Shown here in pieces: positions 15,195-23,495 of a stretch of DNA of 38,393 bases (positions are counted from its first letter, which is position 1; the number at the start of each line of letters is the position of its first letter). Origin of the DNA: Thermoplasmata archaeon. GTDB lineage: Archaea > Thermoplasmatota > Thermoplasmata > Lutacidiplasmatales > UBA184. The stretch covers positions 1-38,393 of the forward strand of contig JAKIWY010000001.1 in assembly GCA_022749835.1 (NCBI GenBank), written 5' to 3'. The notes beneath the pieces are model-generated. The model had not been told where the DNA came from, did no database searches, and worked only from the letters and a program-made list of their open reading frames with translations. A program made the position numbers and the translations under genes.

Positions 15195-16433
15195 ATGGAG
15201 GCCGGGACGTCGACCTTTCCGATCGACGACAAGGTCCGGGCCGCCGCGCGTGCCGCGCGCCCCCTGGGACTGTGCCCGGAATGCTACGGGCGGATCTTCG
15301 GCCGCCTCGGCCATGGCCTGAGCAACCCGGAGCGCGCCGAACGGCTGAGCGCCGAACTCGGCGAGCCGCTTCCGGCAACACCGGACCCCTGCGCCCTCTG
15401 CCACGGTGCCTTCGACCGGTGGGAGACCTGGGTGGAGCGCTCGCTCTCCGCCACCGCCGGGTTCGAGTGGCATCGGTTCTCCTGCGGCTCCCGGTGGGAG
15501 CCCGAGACGCTCGCTCGCGAGGAGGCGAACTGGGTGATGGTCGGGAGCGAATGGGGGGAGAGCGCCCGTGGTGCCTTCAACCGGGAGCTCGGAAAGCGCA
15601 TCGAGGCGCGCACCGGCTCCCCCGGCGGGCCGGAGCGGCCGGAGGTCGTCATCCTCGCCGACCTTCCGGTCGGCCGGGTCGAGCTCACCGTCCTCTCCCT
15701 CTACCTAAGGGGGCGCTACCGCAAGTTCGACCGGACCGTTCCCCAGACCCGCTGGCCGTGCCGACGCTGCCAGGGGCGCGGCTGCGAGACCTGCTCCGGC
15801 ACCGGCAAGACCTATCCCACCAGCGTCGAGGAGCTCGTCGCCGCCCCGGTGCTCGCGGTGACCGGGGGCCTCGGAAGCCGCTTTCACGGGATGGGCCGTG
15901 AGGACATCGACGCCCGGATGCTGGGCGACGGAAGGCCGTTCGTCCTCGAGCTGCTGCAGCCGAGGGTCCGCACCCTCGACATCCCGTCCCTCGTCGGCCA
16001 GATCAACTCGCAGGCCGCCGGGCGCGTCGAGGTCTTGGAGCTCGCCCTTGCGCAGGCGGCGGACGTCGTCAAGGTCAAGGAGGCGAGCCCCCAGAAGAGC
16101 TACCGCGTCGACATCGCCGGGGATTACGAGGTGGGCAAAGTTAATGAGGCGCTGGCGTTCGTAGCGGGCCGGGCCATCGCCCAGCGCACGCCGCAACGCG
16201 TCGTTCACCGCCGCTCCGACCGGGTTCGCTCCCGTCGGGTCGTCTCGGTACGGCTCGTCGAGAGCGGGCCGGGACGATTCGTGCTCGAACTGCGCGCAGA
16301 CGCCGGAACGTACGTGAAGGAGTGGGTGGAAGGAGATGGAGGGCGCACCGAGCCGAACCTCTCGAGCCTTCTCGGGGTCCCGCTCAAGGTGACGGCGCTC
16401 GACGTAGTCCAGATCCACGATAGGGAGGCGTAA
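15195..16433 (+). CDS. pus10: tRNA pseudouridine synthase Pus10
   Basis: 412 residues from ATG 15195. The frame is open upstream to 14907 but that part has no homology and runs through the divergent promoter. Pus10 makes pseudouridine 54 and 55 in the T loop of archaeal tRNA. The N-terminal zinc-binding THUMP-containing part has CPEC (27, 30) and CALC (66, 69). A further CRRCQGRGCETC cluster is at 189-200. The catalytic domain carries GREDIDARMLGDGRPF, with Asp237 the likely catalytic residue, and LRADAGTYVKEWVEGDGGRTEPNLSSLL near the C-terminus. CAACCTTTACC at about 15144-15154 is a candidate TATA element. It heads the cluster with rpl21e two bases downstream. Confidence 0.96.
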   Translation: MEAGTSTFPIDDKVRAAARAARPLGLCPECYGRIFGRLGHGLSNPERAERLSAELGEPLPATPDPCALCHGAFDRWETWVERSLSATAGFEWHRFSCGSRWEPETLAREEANWVMVGSEWGESARGAFNRELGKRIEARTGSPGGPERPEVVILADLPVGRVELTVLSLYLRGRYRKFDRTVPQTRWPCRRCQGRGCETCSGTGKTYPTSVEELVAAPVLAVTGGLGSRFHGMGREDIDARMLGDGRPFVLELLQPRVRTLDIPSLVGQINSQAAGRVEVLELALAQAADVVKVKEASPQKSYRVDIAGDYEVGKVNEALAFVAGRAIAQRTPQRVVHRRSDRVRSRRVVSVRLVESGPGRFVLELRADAGTYVKEWVEGDGGRTEPNLSSLLGVPLKVTALDVVQIHDREA

Positions 16434-16435
16434 CC

Positions 16436-16759
16436 ATGGTCAAGAGCTCCAAGGGATTCCGCTCGAGAAGCCGCGGCACGTTCACGAAGGACGTGCGGGA
16501 GCGCGGGCTGCCCCCGGTGACCCGGTTCCTCCAGAAGTTCGAAACCGGCGACAAGGTGATCGTCCGGATCGAATCCTCCGACCCCCACGGGATGCCCCAC
16601 CCGCGCTACCAGGGCCGCGTCGCCACGGTCGTCGAGGGCGTCGGCCGGGCGTACAAGGTGACGTTCCTGGACGGCGGCAAGCGGAAATGGCTCATCGCGA
16701 ACCCGATCCACCTCATCCCGGCCGGCTCCCAGAAGGCCGCAGGGGCCCCGGATGCCTGA
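16436..16759 (+). CDS. rpl21e: Ribosomal protein L21e
   Basis: 107 residues, the normal archaeal size with a short C-terminal extension. The basic start VKSSKGFRSRSRG and the SH3-like core FETGDKVIVRIESSDPHGMPHPRYQGRVATVVEGVGRAYKVTFLDGGKRKWLIANPIHL are diagnostic. It sits in the large ribosomal subunit. It begins 2 bases after the pus10 stop and ends inside rpoF (8-base overlap). The order L21e-rpoF-DUF655-ksgA is widely kept in archaea, which supports every assignment in the group. Confidence 0.97.
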   Translation: MVKSSKGFRSRSRGTFTKDVRERGLPPVTRFLQKFETGDKVIVRIESSDPHGMPHPRYQGRVATVVEGVGRAYKVTFLDGGKRKWLIANPIHLIPAGSQKAAGAPDA

Positions 16760-17066
16760 CCCGGTCCCGCTCTCCCAGGTGAAGGCGCTCCTCACCGAGG
16801 AGGCCGCCCACCGGACGCCGCCGCGCGAGGCGACCCTCGCCCTCCAGCATTCGGAAGGGTTCGCCCGACTGACGGTCCCCGACACGGACAAGCTCGTCCG
16901 CGAGCTTCGGACCCTACCGTACGTCGATGCCGCGCTCGCGGTGAAGATCGCCGACGTGCTCCCGCAGTACCCCGAGGAGGTCCGTCTCCTCTTCTCGAAA
17001 GAACGCGTCGTGCTGGACGAGGCGCAGATCACCCGCCTCCTCGAGCTGGTCGCCCAGTACAAATGA
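16752..17066 (+). CDS. rpoF: RNA polymerase subunit Rpo4 (RpoF)
   Basis: 104 residues. Homologue of eukaryotic Rpb4. It pairs with Rpo7 to form the stalk that binds nascent RNA and helps open the promoter. It shows the N-terminal tip (PVPLSQVKALLTEEA), then the HRDC-like helical bundle: KLVRELRTLPYVDAALAVKIADVLPQYPEEVRLLFSKERVVL, and the C-terminal QITRLLELVAQYK. The length fits the family. It overlaps rpl21e by 8 bases and is followed 15 bases later by the DUF655 gene in the same frame. Confidence 0.95.
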   Translation: MPDPVPLSQVKALLTEEAAHRTPPREATLALQHSEGFARLTVPDTDKLVRELRTLPYVDAALAVKIADVLPQYPEEVRLLFSKERVVLDEAQITRLLELVAQYK

Positions 17067-17081
17067 GCGGGGGCCGCCCCC

Positions 17082-17609
17082 TTGGAAAGCCACGTCTACC
17101 TGCTCGACGCGCTCACGACGCCGCGCGGTAGCGAACCCATCGCCCTCGCCATCGGGGCCTCCGAACTCAAGCTCTTCGAGCTCGTCCTTCGCCCGGGCCC
17201 CCCTCCGGCGGCGGGGAGCCGGATGGAGCTGGGGTCCGGACCGGGCTCGAGCGGGCCGGTCGACCACGTGAGGCGTCGGATCGGCTACGAGGAGCTCACG
17301 GCGGCGGCCCGCACGCAGCTTGCCGAGACGCTCCCTAGGCTCGTCCTCGCCGACCCGGCGCGTTACTTGCGCTTCTTCAACGAGGCGCCGGCAATCTCCC
17401 GCCGCCTGCACGTGCTCGAACTTCTGCCGGGGATAGGAAAGAAGACGATGCAGGCGCTCCTCGACGAGCGTCGGAGGGCGACGTTCACCTCCTTCGCCGA
17501 CATCGAAGCACGGCTCCACCTCAAGAACCCCGAGAGGCTCATCGCGGAGCGGATCGAGCGGGAGTTGAGCCATGCCGACGAGAAGTACCGTCTCTTCGTC
17601 GTCCCGTAG
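17082..17609 (+). CDS. DUF655 protein with helix-hairpin-helix, RNA-binding
   Basis: 175 residues. The start is TTG 17082, the only start codon between the in-frame rpoF stop and the conserved ESHVYLLD. An N-terminal OB-like half (to about 85) ends VDHVRRRIGYEELTAAAR. The C-terminal half has YLRFFNEAPAISRRLHVLELLPGIGKKTMQALLDERRR, containing a helix-hairpin-helix (LLPGIGKKTM), then ERIERELSHADEKYRLFVVP. DUF655 proteins are nearly universal in archaea and always travel with rpl21e, rpoF and ksgA. Their biochemical job is not established, although nucleic-acid binding is expected from the folds. It overlaps ksgA by 38 bases. A Pro/Ala/Gly-rich insert (RPGPPPAAGSRMELGSGPG) sits in the first half. 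Confidence 0.93.
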   Translation: MESHVYLLDALTTPRGSEPIALAIGASELKLFELVLRPGPPPAAGSRMELGSGPGSSGPVDHVRRRIGYEELTAAARTQLAETLPRLVLADPARYLRFFNEAPAISRRLHVLELLPGIGKKTMQALLDERRRATFTSFADIEARLHLKNPERLIAERIERELSHADEKYRLFVVP

Positions 17610-18480
17610 TCCGCCGTCCGACGCGGGGCTGCCGGCGCCCGATTCCGCGCGGGCGGTCGAGGAGACCCTGGCGGGCCTGGGGGTCCGCCCGTCGAGGCGG
17701 CTCGGCCAGTCGTTCCTCGTCGACGCGTTCGTGGCGGATGCGGAGGCGGCGCTGGTCGCCTCGAGCGACCCGTCCTCCGTCGTGGAGATCGGCGGCGGTC
17801 TCGGGATCCTGACGGAGGCGATCGTGCGACGGGGCCTCTCCCCCCTCACCGTCGTCGAGCGCGACCCCCGGCTCGTCCGCTTCCTGCGGGGGCGCTTTGC
17901 GCAGCGAGCCCGCGTGATCGAGGCGGACGGCGCCTCCTTCGAGATCCCCAAGGGAGCGGTCGTCGTCGGGAACCTTCCGTTCTCCGTGGCGACGCCGATG
18001 CTCATCCACTGGATGGAATCCCGTGTGAAGGCGGTCGTCGCGATGGTGCAGAAGGAGGTCGGGGACCGGCTCTGCGCCTCGGAGGGCTCCAAGCTCTACG
18101 GACGGCTGTCGATCGTCGCGGCCCTCTACGGGAGCGTCGAGCCGTTCCAGGTCGTCCGTTCCTCCTCCTTCTTCCCGATGCCCGAGGTGGAAGGACGGGT
18201 GATCGTCTTCCGACGCCACGAGGGGGAGCTCCCCGCCCGCTCCCCCGAGCGGGTGGTCTCGGTCGTGCGGACCCTCTTCTCCTCCCGGAGGAAGAAGCTC
18301 GGCAACCTCCTTCCGCGCCTGGCGAGCTCGCGCACCGACGCCAAGGAGCTCGCGCGCCGGGCGCAATGGCCCGAGGATTGGCAGGACCGACGGCCGGAGA
18401 CGCTCCCGCCTTCCGACTTCTTCCGGCTGGCGGACGTCCTGGAAGAGCTGCGTCCGCACCCCGAGGTTCGGCATCCTTAA
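17572..18480 (+). CDS. ksgA: 16S rRNA dimethyladenosine transferase
   Basis: 302 residues. It uses S-adenosylmethionine to dimethylate the two adjacent adenosines of the helix 45 loop in 16S rRNA. Motifs are RRLGQSFLVD (N-terminal substrate side), VVEIGGGLGILTEAI (SAM motif I), VVERDPRLVRFL (motif II, acidic end of strand 2), VVVGNLPFSVATPML (motif IV, N-L-P-F in place of the commoner N-L-P-Y), and the C-terminal helical domain with SSFFPMPEVEGRVIVF. The first 25 residues are Ser/Pro-rich and may reflect a start further in. No better start with a ribosome binding site was seen. It is the last gene of the cluster. Confidence 0.95.
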   Translation: MPTRSTVSSSSRSPPSDAGLPAPDSARAVEETLAGLGVRPSRRLGQSFLVDAFVADAEAALVASSDPSSVVEIGGGLGILTEAIVRRGLSPLTVVERDPRLVRFLRGRFAQRARVIEADGASFEIPKGAVVVGNLPFSVATPMLIHWMESRVKAVVAMVQKEVGDRLCASEGSKLYGRLSIVAALYGSVEPFQVVRSSSFFPMPEVEGRVIVFRRHEGELPARSPERVVSVVRTLFSSRRKKLGNLLPRLASSRTDAKELARRAQWPEDWQDRRPETLPPSDFFRLADVLEELRPHPEVRHP

Positions 18481-18618
18481 GCGGTCCCTCCCCGATCGAG
18501 TAGGAGAAATCCTCGATGCTCCACCCACCTGTCACCGCAGCCGCCCTCCGGCCCGGCCGCAACGGCCGAGCTCTCGACCGGCGCCCGCCGGCACCCAAGA
18601 CCGTCTGAGGGCGACCGG

Positions 18619-19143
18619 ATGCCAACGCAAGAGTTCCCGAATCCCGTCGTTCGCACGGTCCTCGTGCGCGACGTCGGGCCGTTCGTGCCGGTCTGGCTGT
18701 TCGGGGTCGTGCTCGCGGTCAGCCTCGACCGGCTCGGCCTCGGGGTTGCTCCCCTACCGCTCGGGAACCTGGCCGCGTTCACGGGGGCGTACACCACCCT
18801 CGTCTTCGGCCTGGTCGGGGTGCGATTCTACTGGGATCGGTTGAACTGCCCCAGGGCGATCTCGCTCGACGGCGACCAGGTCGTCGGCCTCGCCGGCTCG
18901 CCATCGGCATCCGGCCCGAAGAGGATCCCCTTCGGGAGCATCCACGCCATCTCCGTCGGCGGTCTCTTCGCTCCCCGCCTGGACGCACGCCCGGCGCAAC
19001 CCGATGGTCGGTCGCACCGTTGGGAAGTGCTCTTCCTCACCCGCGAGAACGCCGTCCGAGTCCGGGACGCGTGGGAGGAGTGGGTCCGGCGGGAAAGGGC
19101 GATAGCGCTCGGCGCAGAACTCGCCGACGCCGCGGGGTTCTAG
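18619..19143 (+). CDS. Membrane protein with two helices and a PH-like domain
   Basis: 174 residues. Two membrane helices (about 22-42, PFVPVWLFGVVLAVSL, and about 50-70, LAAFTGAYTTLVFGLVGVRFYW) are followed by a cytoplasmic half: AISLDGDQVVGLAGSPSASGPKRIPFGSIHAISVGG, then HRWEVLFLTRENAVRVRDAWEEWVRRERA. Strands ending in one amphipathic helix match the bacterial PH-domain pattern found in small membrane proteins. I do not recognise a named family. It precedes an ABC exporter on the same strand by about 90 bases and could be part of it. Confidence 0.65.
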   Translation: MPTQEFPNPVVRTVLVRDVGPFVPVWLFGVVLAVSLDRLGLGVAPLPLGNLAAFTGAYTTLVFGLVGVRFYWDRLNCPRAISLDGDQVVGLAGSPSASGPKRIPFGSIHAISVGGLFAPRLDARPAQPDGRSHRWEVLFLTRENAVRVRDAWEEWVRRERAIALGAELADAAGF

Positions 19144-19233
19144 CCGGGCTCCCTCCCCCGCCGGCACATGCCCCCTTTTGGTACGGCGGGCGAGCCGTTA
19201 TCGGAGTTCCGGGGAGTGCGGGATCGGACCGTC

Positions 19234-20151
19234 GTGATCGACACCGAGCACCTGACGAAGCGCTTCGGCGGCCAGGCGGCGGTCGAGGACTTGAGCCTGC
19301 TCGTCGCCGCCGGCGAAGTGTTCGGCTTCCTCGGGCCGAACGGCGCCGGGAAGACAACCACCGTCCGGATGCTCGCGGGGCTGATCTCGAAGACGAGCGG
19401 CTCGGCCCGCATCGCCGGGCACGAGGTCGGCCCCGAGGACTCCGCCCTTGAGATCCGCCGGATCGTCGGGCTCCTCCCCGAGAACGTAGGACTCTACGAG
19501 GCACTGAGCCCGTACCAGATCCTCGACTTCTTCGGTCAGATGTACGACTGCCCCGACGGCCCGCGGCGGGCGAACATCGAGCGGCTGCTCCGCCTGTTCG
19601 ACCTGTGGGAGCTCAAGGACCGGCCCGTCGCGACTTTCTCGAAGGGAATGAAGCAGAAGGTCGCCCTCGCCCGGGCGCTCGTCCACGACCCGAAGCTCCT
19701 GTTCCTCGATGAACCGACTGCGAACCTCGACCCGGAGGCCGCGAAGACCGTCCGGGACTGCATCCTTGCGCTGAAGAAGGAGGGTCGAACGATCTTCCTC
19801 ACCACCCACAATCTCGACGAGGCACAGCGCATCTGCGACCGGGTTGCGATCCTCAGGACGAGGCTTCTGACCGTCGGCGCCCCCGACCAGTTGCGGGCCT
19901 CGCTCTCCGGCCATCGGACGCAGGTGAGGCTCGAGCGGACCGACGACACCCTTCTTCACCAGGTCCGAGAACGCCTTTCGCCCCGGCGCGTCGAGCGCTC
20001 CGCCGAGGGGTTCGTCGTGGAGGTCGAGGACCCGGACCGGGAGAATCCCGAGGTCGTCCGGGCGATCGTCGAGGCCGGCGGCCGGGTCCGCTCGGTGACG
20101 GAGGTCGGCCCGTCCTTCGAGGACGTCTATCTCAAACTGGTCCGCGGGTGA
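19234..20151 (+). CDS. ABC-2 type exporter, ATP-binding subunit
   Basis: 305 residues from GTG 19234, giving VIDTEHLTKRFG, the usual N-terminus. In-frame ATG 19168 would add 22 residues of poor character. GTTATC (19194-19200) is a possible TATA box for the shorter form. Motifs: Walker A GPNGAGKTT, Q-loop region IVGLLPENVGLYE, a signature variant FSKGMKQKVALARAL, Walker B LLFLDEPTANLDPEA, and the switch His in TTHNLDEA. The C-terminal 85 residues (RTQVRLERTDDTLL...VTEVGPSFEDVYLKLV) are the accessory domain typical of drug, antibiotic or lipid exporters (DrrA/CcmA-like). It pairs with the permease that starts 13 bases after its stop. Confidence 0.93.
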   Translation: MIDTEHLTKRFGGQAAVEDLSLLVAAGEVFGFLGPNGAGKTTTVRMLAGLISKTSGSARIAGHEVGPEDSALEIRRIVGLLPENVGLYEALSPYQILDFFGQMYDCPDGPRRANIERLLRLFDLWELKDRPVATFSKGMKQKVALARALVHDPKLLFLDEPTANLDPEAAKTVRDCILALKKEGRTIFLTTHNLDEAQRICDRVAILRTRLLTVGAPDQLRASLSGHRTQVRLERTDDTLLHQVRERLSPRRVERSAEGFVVEVEDPDRENPEVVRAIVEAGGRVRSVTEVGPSFEDVYLKLVRG

Positions 20152-20164
20152 GGAGCGGTCGACG

Positions 20165-20902
20165 ATGCGCGTGGCCAAGGCGTGGATCGTCGCGAAGAAG
20201 GAGCTCGCCGTCCTCCGCAAGACCAAGAGCGTCCTCTACTCGGTGCTCGCCTTTCCCCTGTTCGTCGCGGTCGGACTTCCCCTGGTCGTCATGGCCGCCG
20301 GCGGTCGTGGCCCGGGCATTCCCGCCTCCGTCCTCCCCGTCCTCCTCGACTCGTTCTCCTTCTTCTTCATCATCGGAACGGCCGCGCTCCCGGTGACGAT
20401 CGCCTCCTACAGCCTCGTCGGCGAGAAGGTGGAGCGCAGCCTCGAGCCGCTCCTCGCCACGCCGGCGACCGACAGCGAGATCCTTCTCGGCAAGGGCCTC
20501 GCGGCGTTCCTTCCCCCGATCGTCTCGACGTACGCGGGCTCGGTGGTGTTCATGGCCCTCATGGACAAGTTCACCATCGCCAAGCTCGGCTACCCCTACT
20601 TCCCCAACCCGACGATCGCGATCATCCTCATCGCCATCGCACCGCTCGCCTGCCTGCTGAGCGTGGAGAGCGGCATCGTCATCTCCTCGCTCGTGAGCGA
20701 CATCCGCTCGGCCCAGCAGGTCGGGGGCCTGATGATCCTTCCGTTCGCGGCGATCTACGTCGCCAGCGAGATCGGGCTCCTCCCGCTCACGTGGCTCAAC
20801 CTCCTGGCGATCTCGGGAGTCCTGCTCGTCGTCGACCTCCTCCTCTACTTGGTCAGCCGCGCGACGTTCCGGCGGGACGACATCCTTACGCGCTGGAAGT
20901 GA
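20165..20902 (+). CDS. ABC-2 type exporter, permease subunit
   Basis: 245 residues, about six membrane helices. A short cytoplasmic amphipathic start ([28 protein letters not shown]) is usual for ABC-2 permeases, which insert their N-terminal elbow helix in the membrane surface. [31 protein letters not shown] is the conserved coupling segment after helix 2, with the Glu-Lys and 'LLATP' signature. The last residues ([15 protein letters not shown]) are cytoplasmic. It forms a heteromer with the preceding ATPase. Substrate unknown. It shares its operon with the two-helix protein at 18619. Confidence 0.93.
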   Translation: MRVAKAWIVAKKELAVLRKTKSVLYSVLAFPLFVAVGLPLVVMAAGGRGPGIPASVLPVLLDSFSFFFIIGTAALPVTIASYSLVGEKVERSLEPLLATPATDSEILLGKGLAAFLPPIVSTYAGSVVFMALMDKFTIAKLGYPYFPNPTIAIILIAIAPLACLLSVESGIVISSLVSDIRSAQQVGGLMILPFAAIYVASEIGLLPLTWLNLLAISGVLLVVDLLLYLVSRATFRRDDILTRWK

Positions 20903-21280
20903 CGGGGGCCGCCGTCCTCCCGTTGCCGCACTCCCGAACCCGGCCGTTGATCGATTCCGCGGTCGGCGCCCCCGGGCATCCGTAAACCGAACAGCCGCTC
21001 CTGGAGTACGTCTCCGCACGGTTCACCCAGGAATCGAAGTGGCCCGGATTCGACCGTGATTCCCGCGACTTCTTGCGCTCGACGAAGTAGCGGCGCGGCG
21101 ACCCGCCGCTCCCCGCTACCCACCCCCCCTTCGAAAAGCCGCCGGGGCGGGGAACCGGGGGGTTTCGGGACGGCCCAACACCCGGGGAGTTGGCGCGCCC
21201 GCATCGGGCGGCCGGGGCAGAGAATCCGACCGCGCGAGGTGCGTTTGGCCGCCGGGATTACCCCGACGGTCGAACAAAGT

Positions 21281-21288
21281 CTATATAG
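21281..21288 (+). promoter_or_regulatory. TATA box of the thermosome gene
   Basis: CTATATAG is the strongest TATA box in the window. It is preceded by purine-rich CGAACAAAGT in the position of a BRE. The start of transcription is expected near 21310, leaving a leader of about ten bases. Confidence 0.8.
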
Positions 21289-21306
21289 AAGTCCTGATTG
21301 GCTACT

Positions 21307-21318
21307 GTTGGTGCCAAC
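21307..21318 (+). promoter_or_regulatory. Inverted repeat over the thermosome transcription start
   Basis: GTTGG-TG-CCAAC, a 5-bp inverted repeat centred about 27 bases after the TATA box and ending one base before the ATG. A protein bound here would block polymerase, so it is a candidate heat-shock repressor site. It could equally be a small hairpin in the leader. Confidence 0.45.
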
Positions 21319-21319
21319 G

Positions 21320-22942
21320 ATGATGCAGGGAACGCCGATTCTGGTTTTGAGGGAAGGGACCGAGCGCGCGCGCGACAAGAGCGCTTCGTCCAGCAACATC
21401 GCCGCCGCGCGGGCGATCGCCGACGCGGTGCGCACGACCCTCGGGCCCCGCGGCATGGACAAGATGCTCGTCGATTCGATGGGCGATGTCACGATCACCA
21501 ACGACGGCGTCACGATCCTCAAGGAGATCGACGTCGAGCACCCCGCCGCCAAGATGATCGTCGAGGTCGCCAAGACCCAGGACCAGCAGGTCGGGGACGG
21601 GACCACGACGGCCGTCGTGCTCGCCGGAGAGCTCCTCAAGCGCGCCGAGGGCCTCCTCGAGCAGAACATCCACCCGACCGTCATCACCCGCGGCTACCAG
21701 ATCGCCGCCCAGGAGGGCCAGCGCCTCCTCACCAAGGAGATCGGCACGACCGTCAAGGTCGACGACGAGAAGATCCTCATCGCCTGCGCCTCCACGGCGA
21801 TGGGCTCGAAGGGCGTCTACGGCTCGCGCGAGGAGCTCGCGAAGATCGCCGTCAGCGCGGTCCGCAAGATCACCGAGGTCCGCGGCGACCGGACGATCGC
21901 CGACGTCGACCAGATCAAGGTCGAGAAGCGCCACGGCGGCACGATCGCCGACACCCAGCTCATCGACGGCATCATCCTCGACAAGGAGCGCGGCCACCCG
22001 AGGATGCCGAGGGAGGTCCACGGGGCCAAGATCGCCCTGCTCAACTCCGCCCTCGAGGTCAAGAAGACCGAGATCGAGAGCAAGATCAACATCAAGAGCC
22101 CGAGCCAGATCCAGGGCTTCCTCGACGAGGAAGACAAGACGTTCCGCCGCATGGCGGACCAGGTCAAGGCGTCCGGCGCCAACGTCGTCGTCTGCCAGAA
22201 GGGGATCGACGACGTCGTCCTCCACTACCTCGCCAAGGCCGGCATCTTCGCAGTTAAGCAGGTCAAGGAGAGCGATCTGCAGAAGCTCGCCCGCGCCACC
22301 GGCGCCAAGATCGTGACCGGGATCTCCGAGCTTTCGAGCACGGACCTGGGAAGTGCCGAGCGCGTCGAGGAGAAGAAGGTCGGGGACGATGACATGACCT
22401 ACATCACCGGATGCAAGAACCCCCGCTCCGTCTCGATCCTCATCCGCGGCGGGACCGAGCACGTGACGCAAGAGGTCGAGCGCGCGCTCGAGGACGCCCT
22501 CAAGGTCGTCTCGAGCGTCATCGAGGACGGGGTCGTCTGCCCCGGTGGCGGCGCGACCGAGATCGACCTCGCCGTTCGGCTGCGCAAGTTCGCCCCGACG
22601 ATCGGCGGGCGCGAGCAGCTCGCGGTCGAGGCGTTCGCCCAGTCGCTCGAGGCGGTGCCGTGGGCGCTCGCCGAGAACGGCGGCTACGACTCGATCAACA
22701 CGCTCATCGAGCTGCGCGGTGCCCACGACGGGCCGAACGCGAACCGGAACATCGGCGTCAACTTGGCGGACGGCAAGGCGGCGGACATGTGGAACCTGCA
22801 CGTCGTCGAGCCGGCGCGCGTCAAGCGCCAGGCGCTCTCGAGCGCCGTCGAGGCCGCGAACATGATCCTCAGGGTCGACGACGTCATCGCCTCGAAGAAG
22901 AGCGCCCCCGGTCCATCTCCCGGCGGCGGCCACGACCACTGA
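21320..22942 (+). CDS. ths: Thermosome subunit (group II chaperonin)
   Basis: 540 residues from ATG 21320. ATG 21323 is equally possible, and the frame is open to 21056 but that part holds the promoter. ATP-driven folding chamber, usually a 16- or 18-subunit double ring. Motifs: [12 protein letters not shown] (40-51), [10 protein letters not shown] (58-67), [16 protein letters not shown] (91 onwards, nucleotide binding with the catalytic Asp), the helical-protrusion apical domain ([22 protein letters not shown]), and GGGATEIDL near the end for the equatorial ATP site. The C-terminal tail is [12 protein letters not shown], a short form of the Gly-rich tail that projects into the cavity. No second subunit gene lies in the window. 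Confidence 0.97.
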   Translation: MMQGTPILVLREGTERARDKSASSSNIAAARAIADAVRTTLGPRGMDKMLVDSMGDVTITNDGVTILKEIDVEHPAAKMIVEVAKTQDQQVGDGTTTAVVLAGELLKRAEGLLEQNIHPTVITRGYQIAAQEGQRLLTKEIGTTVKVDDEKILIACASTAMGSKGVYGSREELAKIAVSAVRKITEVRGDRTIADVDQIKVEKRHGGTIADTQLIDGIILDKERGHPRMPREVHGAKIALLNSALEVKKTEIESKINIKSPSQIQGFLDEEDKTFRRMADQVKASGANVVVCQKGIDDVVLHYLAKAGIFAVKQVKESDLQKLARATGAKIVTGISELSSTDLGSAERVEEKKVGDDDMTYITGCKNPRSVSILIRGGTEHVTQEVERALEDALKVVSSVIEDGVVCPGGGATEIDLAVRLRKFAPTIGGREQLAVEAFAQSLEAVPWALAENGGYDSINTLIELRGAHDGPNANRNIGVNLADGKAADMWNLHVVEPARVKRQALSSAVEAANMILRVDDVIASKKSAPGPSPGGGHDH

Positions 22943-23020
22943 GCCGATCGCCCCGAACCTCTTCCTTCCGCCCGCCCGGTCGATGAACTCTTATCGGGGT
23001 ACGGATAGCCGCGGACCGCC

Positions 23021-23416
23021 ATGAGGACGAAGGCTGTCGAGGGCGTCCTGCGCCTCGACATCGTCACCCTCGACCCGAGGCCGGCGGTCTACCTCGCCTA
23101 CGACGGCTTGGGGGGCCTCTCCCAGCGCCCGCTGCTTCGCGACCTGGTCGAGGAGCTTCAGCACAAGGGGCCGGACGACCTCAAGACGTTCCTCGAGGCG
23201 CTTCGCCGCCACCGCTCGGGAATGGTCCACGTCTACTTCTCCGACTACGTGAGCTACGGCATCGGCGGAGGGGACGCCACGGCGGAGTTCTTCTTCGGCA
23301 CGTTCCTGCTGCTCTTCGAGCCCAAGCCGAGCAAGGAGTCGACCGAGCCGGACTCCCTCATCCTCCTGAGGCCTGGCGGCGCCGAGCGTCTCCCCCTCGA
23401 AGGGATCGCCGGTTGA
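23021..23416 (+). CDS. Unknown archaeal protein, 131 residues
   Basis: Not recognised. Strand- and helix-rich, no membrane segment or signal peptide. MRTKAVEGVLRLDIVTLDPRPAVYLAYDGLGGLSQRPLLRDLVEEL is followed by a helix (DLKTFLEALRRHRSGMVHVYFSDYVSYGIGGGDATAEFFFGTFLLLF) and an acidic-hydrophobic tail. CTTATCG (22990-22996) is about 28 bases before the ATG, so translation is probably leaderless. Between the thermosome gene and lysS, both housekeeping genes, so it may itself be a conserved lineage protein. No catalytic motif is visible. Confidence 0.65.
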   Translation: MRTKAVEGVLRLDIVTLDPRPAVYLAYDGLGGLSQRPLLRDLVEELQHKGPDDLKTFLEALRRHRSGMVHVYFSDYVSYGIGGGDATAEFFFGTFLLLFEPKPSKESTEPDSLILLRPGGAERLPLEGIAG

Positions 23417-23473
23417 CCCCACCCTAAAGCTCGGGTCCGGCCCGTTCGTCGGGCGCTACGCTTTTCCCCCGGA

Positions 23474-23490
23474 GACCTCCCTCGGAGGTC
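23474..23490 (+). promoter_or_regulatory. Leader hairpin that sequesters the lysS ribosome binding site
   Basis: GACCTCC-CTC-GGAGGTC is a perfect 7-bp stem with a three-base loop. The 3' arm contains GGAGG, seven bases before the lysS ATG at 23496. The 5' arm is an exact copy of the anti-Shine-Dalgarno sequence. If transcribed, the stem would hide the ribosome binding site. Confidence 0.5.
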
Positions 23491-23495
23491 GACCG

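Larger units (their letters stand above)
20903..21319. other. Long intergenic region upstream of the thermosome gene
   Basis: 417 bases, the longest gap in the window. Only the last 50 bases are explained (promoter and operator of the thermosome). The remainder holds no full-length reading frame. A 34-codon stretch running from a TAA near 20985 to TAG at 21090 (ending [10 protein letters not shown]) reads like the tail of a protein but has no start. It may be a decayed gene end or chance. No RNA fold was recognised. Confidence 0.5.

Noticed and set aside
21302-22939. Minus-strand frame of 545 codons opposite the thermosome
   Set aside because: Composed of Asp/Leu/Val/Arg runs produced by the codon bias of the thermosome gene. 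No known fold.
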